Shown here piece after piece: positions 62,901-64,000 of a stretch of 64,000 nucleotides of DNA. Both the position numbers and the translations under genes were made by a program. Numbering within the stretch: the first letter of the stretch is position 1; each line of letters begins with the position of its first letter. The DNA lies in the NCBI RefSeq assembly GCF_008831285.2, contig NC_045148.1:11016183-11080182 (forward strand), in the 5' to 3' direction. The notes under the pieces are model-generated. The model was given only the letters and a program-made list of their open reading frames with translations. It was not told the DNA's origin and made no database searches. This stretch comes from Nymphaea colorata. Taxonomy: Eukaryota; Streptophyta; Magnoliopsida; Nymphaeales; Nymphaeaceae.

Positions 62901-64000
62901 AAATGATGTAGACCACACAAATAAATTCTAACTAACAAAAAGGGAAAACTATGAAAAACTATCTAAATATTCCTATATCTTTGCTATGAAAAGCATGCCC
63001 AGAGATAGCATTACATACATAAAGAAAAACAGGTATACTTCAACAATGCATACATGCTACACAGATTCTGTGTTCTCAAGGAAAAAAGTACATATAAATG
63101 AAAAATAGATAGACCTCAAAGACAATGCATACTTGCTGTAGTGCCAGATGGATAAAAGAAAGAACCGTCTTTGCTTAATTGCATTGTTCATCACAGAACC
63201 AGAACCAAGAACCACCTGCATTTTGCACTGAACATGACATAATCAAGTCTACGTGTTTCCTTCTTAAAAGGCCGATTGCTCTAGTATCTGAACCAAGTCA
63301 ACAGTTAAAGTTTTCAAAAGAGATAAGAGCACATTGTTCAACTTATTTTGGCATTTTCTCTTGGTTTTTCTTTTCTGCTTCTAATACAAGGCACAAAAAT
63401 ACAGACGGGAAGCTTCATATGACTAAACCCTAGAAGGCCATTTTACTTCCAGAAACCAATGAATTCCTGAAGCCAAACTAAAATAATTAATTCACCACAA
63501 AAGCTACATCATAATAGAGAGAACTGCTGAAAAAAACAAATAATCTTCTGTTCTGAGTGTGTCGTTTTCTCATACATCAAACTAAACAACTGTTTCTCCC
63601 TTTCTAATTGTCTCAGGTATTGAAGGCCATAATGTCAGCAGAGAACAAATCTCTAGAAGTGGCAATTGGACTTGCCGCCCAAGTGCTCAGGTTAACAGAT
63701 GCTTCACAGTTTCACATTGTACTTGCATGTGCAGGCATGGACATATCAAGATTAGCAGAAAAACTAGTGCAAGTTCTACAAAATCACCGAAATCCCTCAG
63801 CCAAGGCACCAAGGATGAGAAGGTTTGTAGTAGAGCTGATGATAACAATGATGCAGGCAGAGACGGAAAGCAGAGAACTGTTCAAGAAGCTTGAGTTGGA
63901 GAAGGAGCTCAAATGTGTTGCAGAGACCACTTCGGAACTTGAATGCTTCAACATTTTCTCAGGCAGTGTAGGCCTGAGCCCACATACTACCCCCCTTCAC
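59979..64000 (+). CDS. Membrane protein with ARM-like C-terminal region, gene 3 (partial, runs off window)
   Basis: Exon 1 is 59979-62015 (679 codons). Intron 62016-63616 has the same phase-0 junction (AAACCT|GTAAGT...CTCAG|GTATTG). Exon 2 starts at 63617 and continues past 64000; by comparison with genes 1 and 2 about 23 codons are missing. It is clearly the same family but the most diverged of the three: the N-terminus reads MELGSRIMQNEQTK, and it has a four-residue insertion near DYEYSAFNLLGLRI. The 1.6 kb intron is about twice as long as in the other two. Hydrophobic segments and Leu-rich repeats are preserved, with no stop or frameshift. Function unknown. Confidence 0.85.

Overview
The window is nuclear DNA of a flowering plant. 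The evidence is spliced genes with GT/AG introns of up to 2.7 kb, plant-type proteins (MATH-BTB/BPM, an MTP1-type vacuolar zinc transporter, membrane proteins with ARM-like C-termini), AT-rich spacers full of microsatellites, a Ty1/copia-type LTR and a decayed Ty3/gypsy-type gag. I cannot name the species or even the major clade from sequence alone.

Layout. Positions 1-3.5 kb are repeat-rich spacer with a degenerate tandem repeat and one weak exon candidate. Positions 3547-6602 (minus) hold a complete three-exon LSM2 gene whose first coding exon is only the ATG. Positions 8085-13263 (minus) hold a complete four-exon BPM gene (MATH plus BTB, 412 aa). Positions 13.5-26.2 kb are gene-poor, with a near-perfect long hairpin (17.4-17.9 kb), a ~950 bp inverted repeat (19.06-20.01 kb) and dispersed repeats. 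Positions 26855-28099 (plus) hold an intronless MTP1-like zinc transporter (414 aa) with a duplicated His-rich loop and a duplicated 71 bp promoter unit.

Positions 29.3-58.2 kb are a direct segmental duplication of about 10 kb (29.28-39.27 and 48.16-58.21 kb). Each copy carries one gene for a four-helix membrane protein with an ARM-like C-terminal region (33448-36752 and 52322-55711). A third, more diverged paralogue starts at 59979 and runs off the window end. Between the two duplicons lie a copia-type LTR and leader, a broken gypsy-type gag, an apparently near-identical ~860 bp copy of the MTP1 3' end fused to that gag, and a third, gene-less copy of the upstream repeat block. Each upstream block contains a fold-back inverted repeat able to form a long hairpin.

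The genes do not form a pathway. LSM2 (RNA processing), BPM (CUL3 ubiquitin-ligase adaptor) and MTP1 (zinc sequestration) are ordinary single loci. The ARM-like membrane proteins are a local tandem family evolving by duplication and probably gene conversion. The most unusual material is structural: the retroelement-MTP1 chimera, the 17.5 kb hairpin, the fold-back units, and a ~2.5 kb tract where the two ARM-like duplicons appear identical although their first exons differ.
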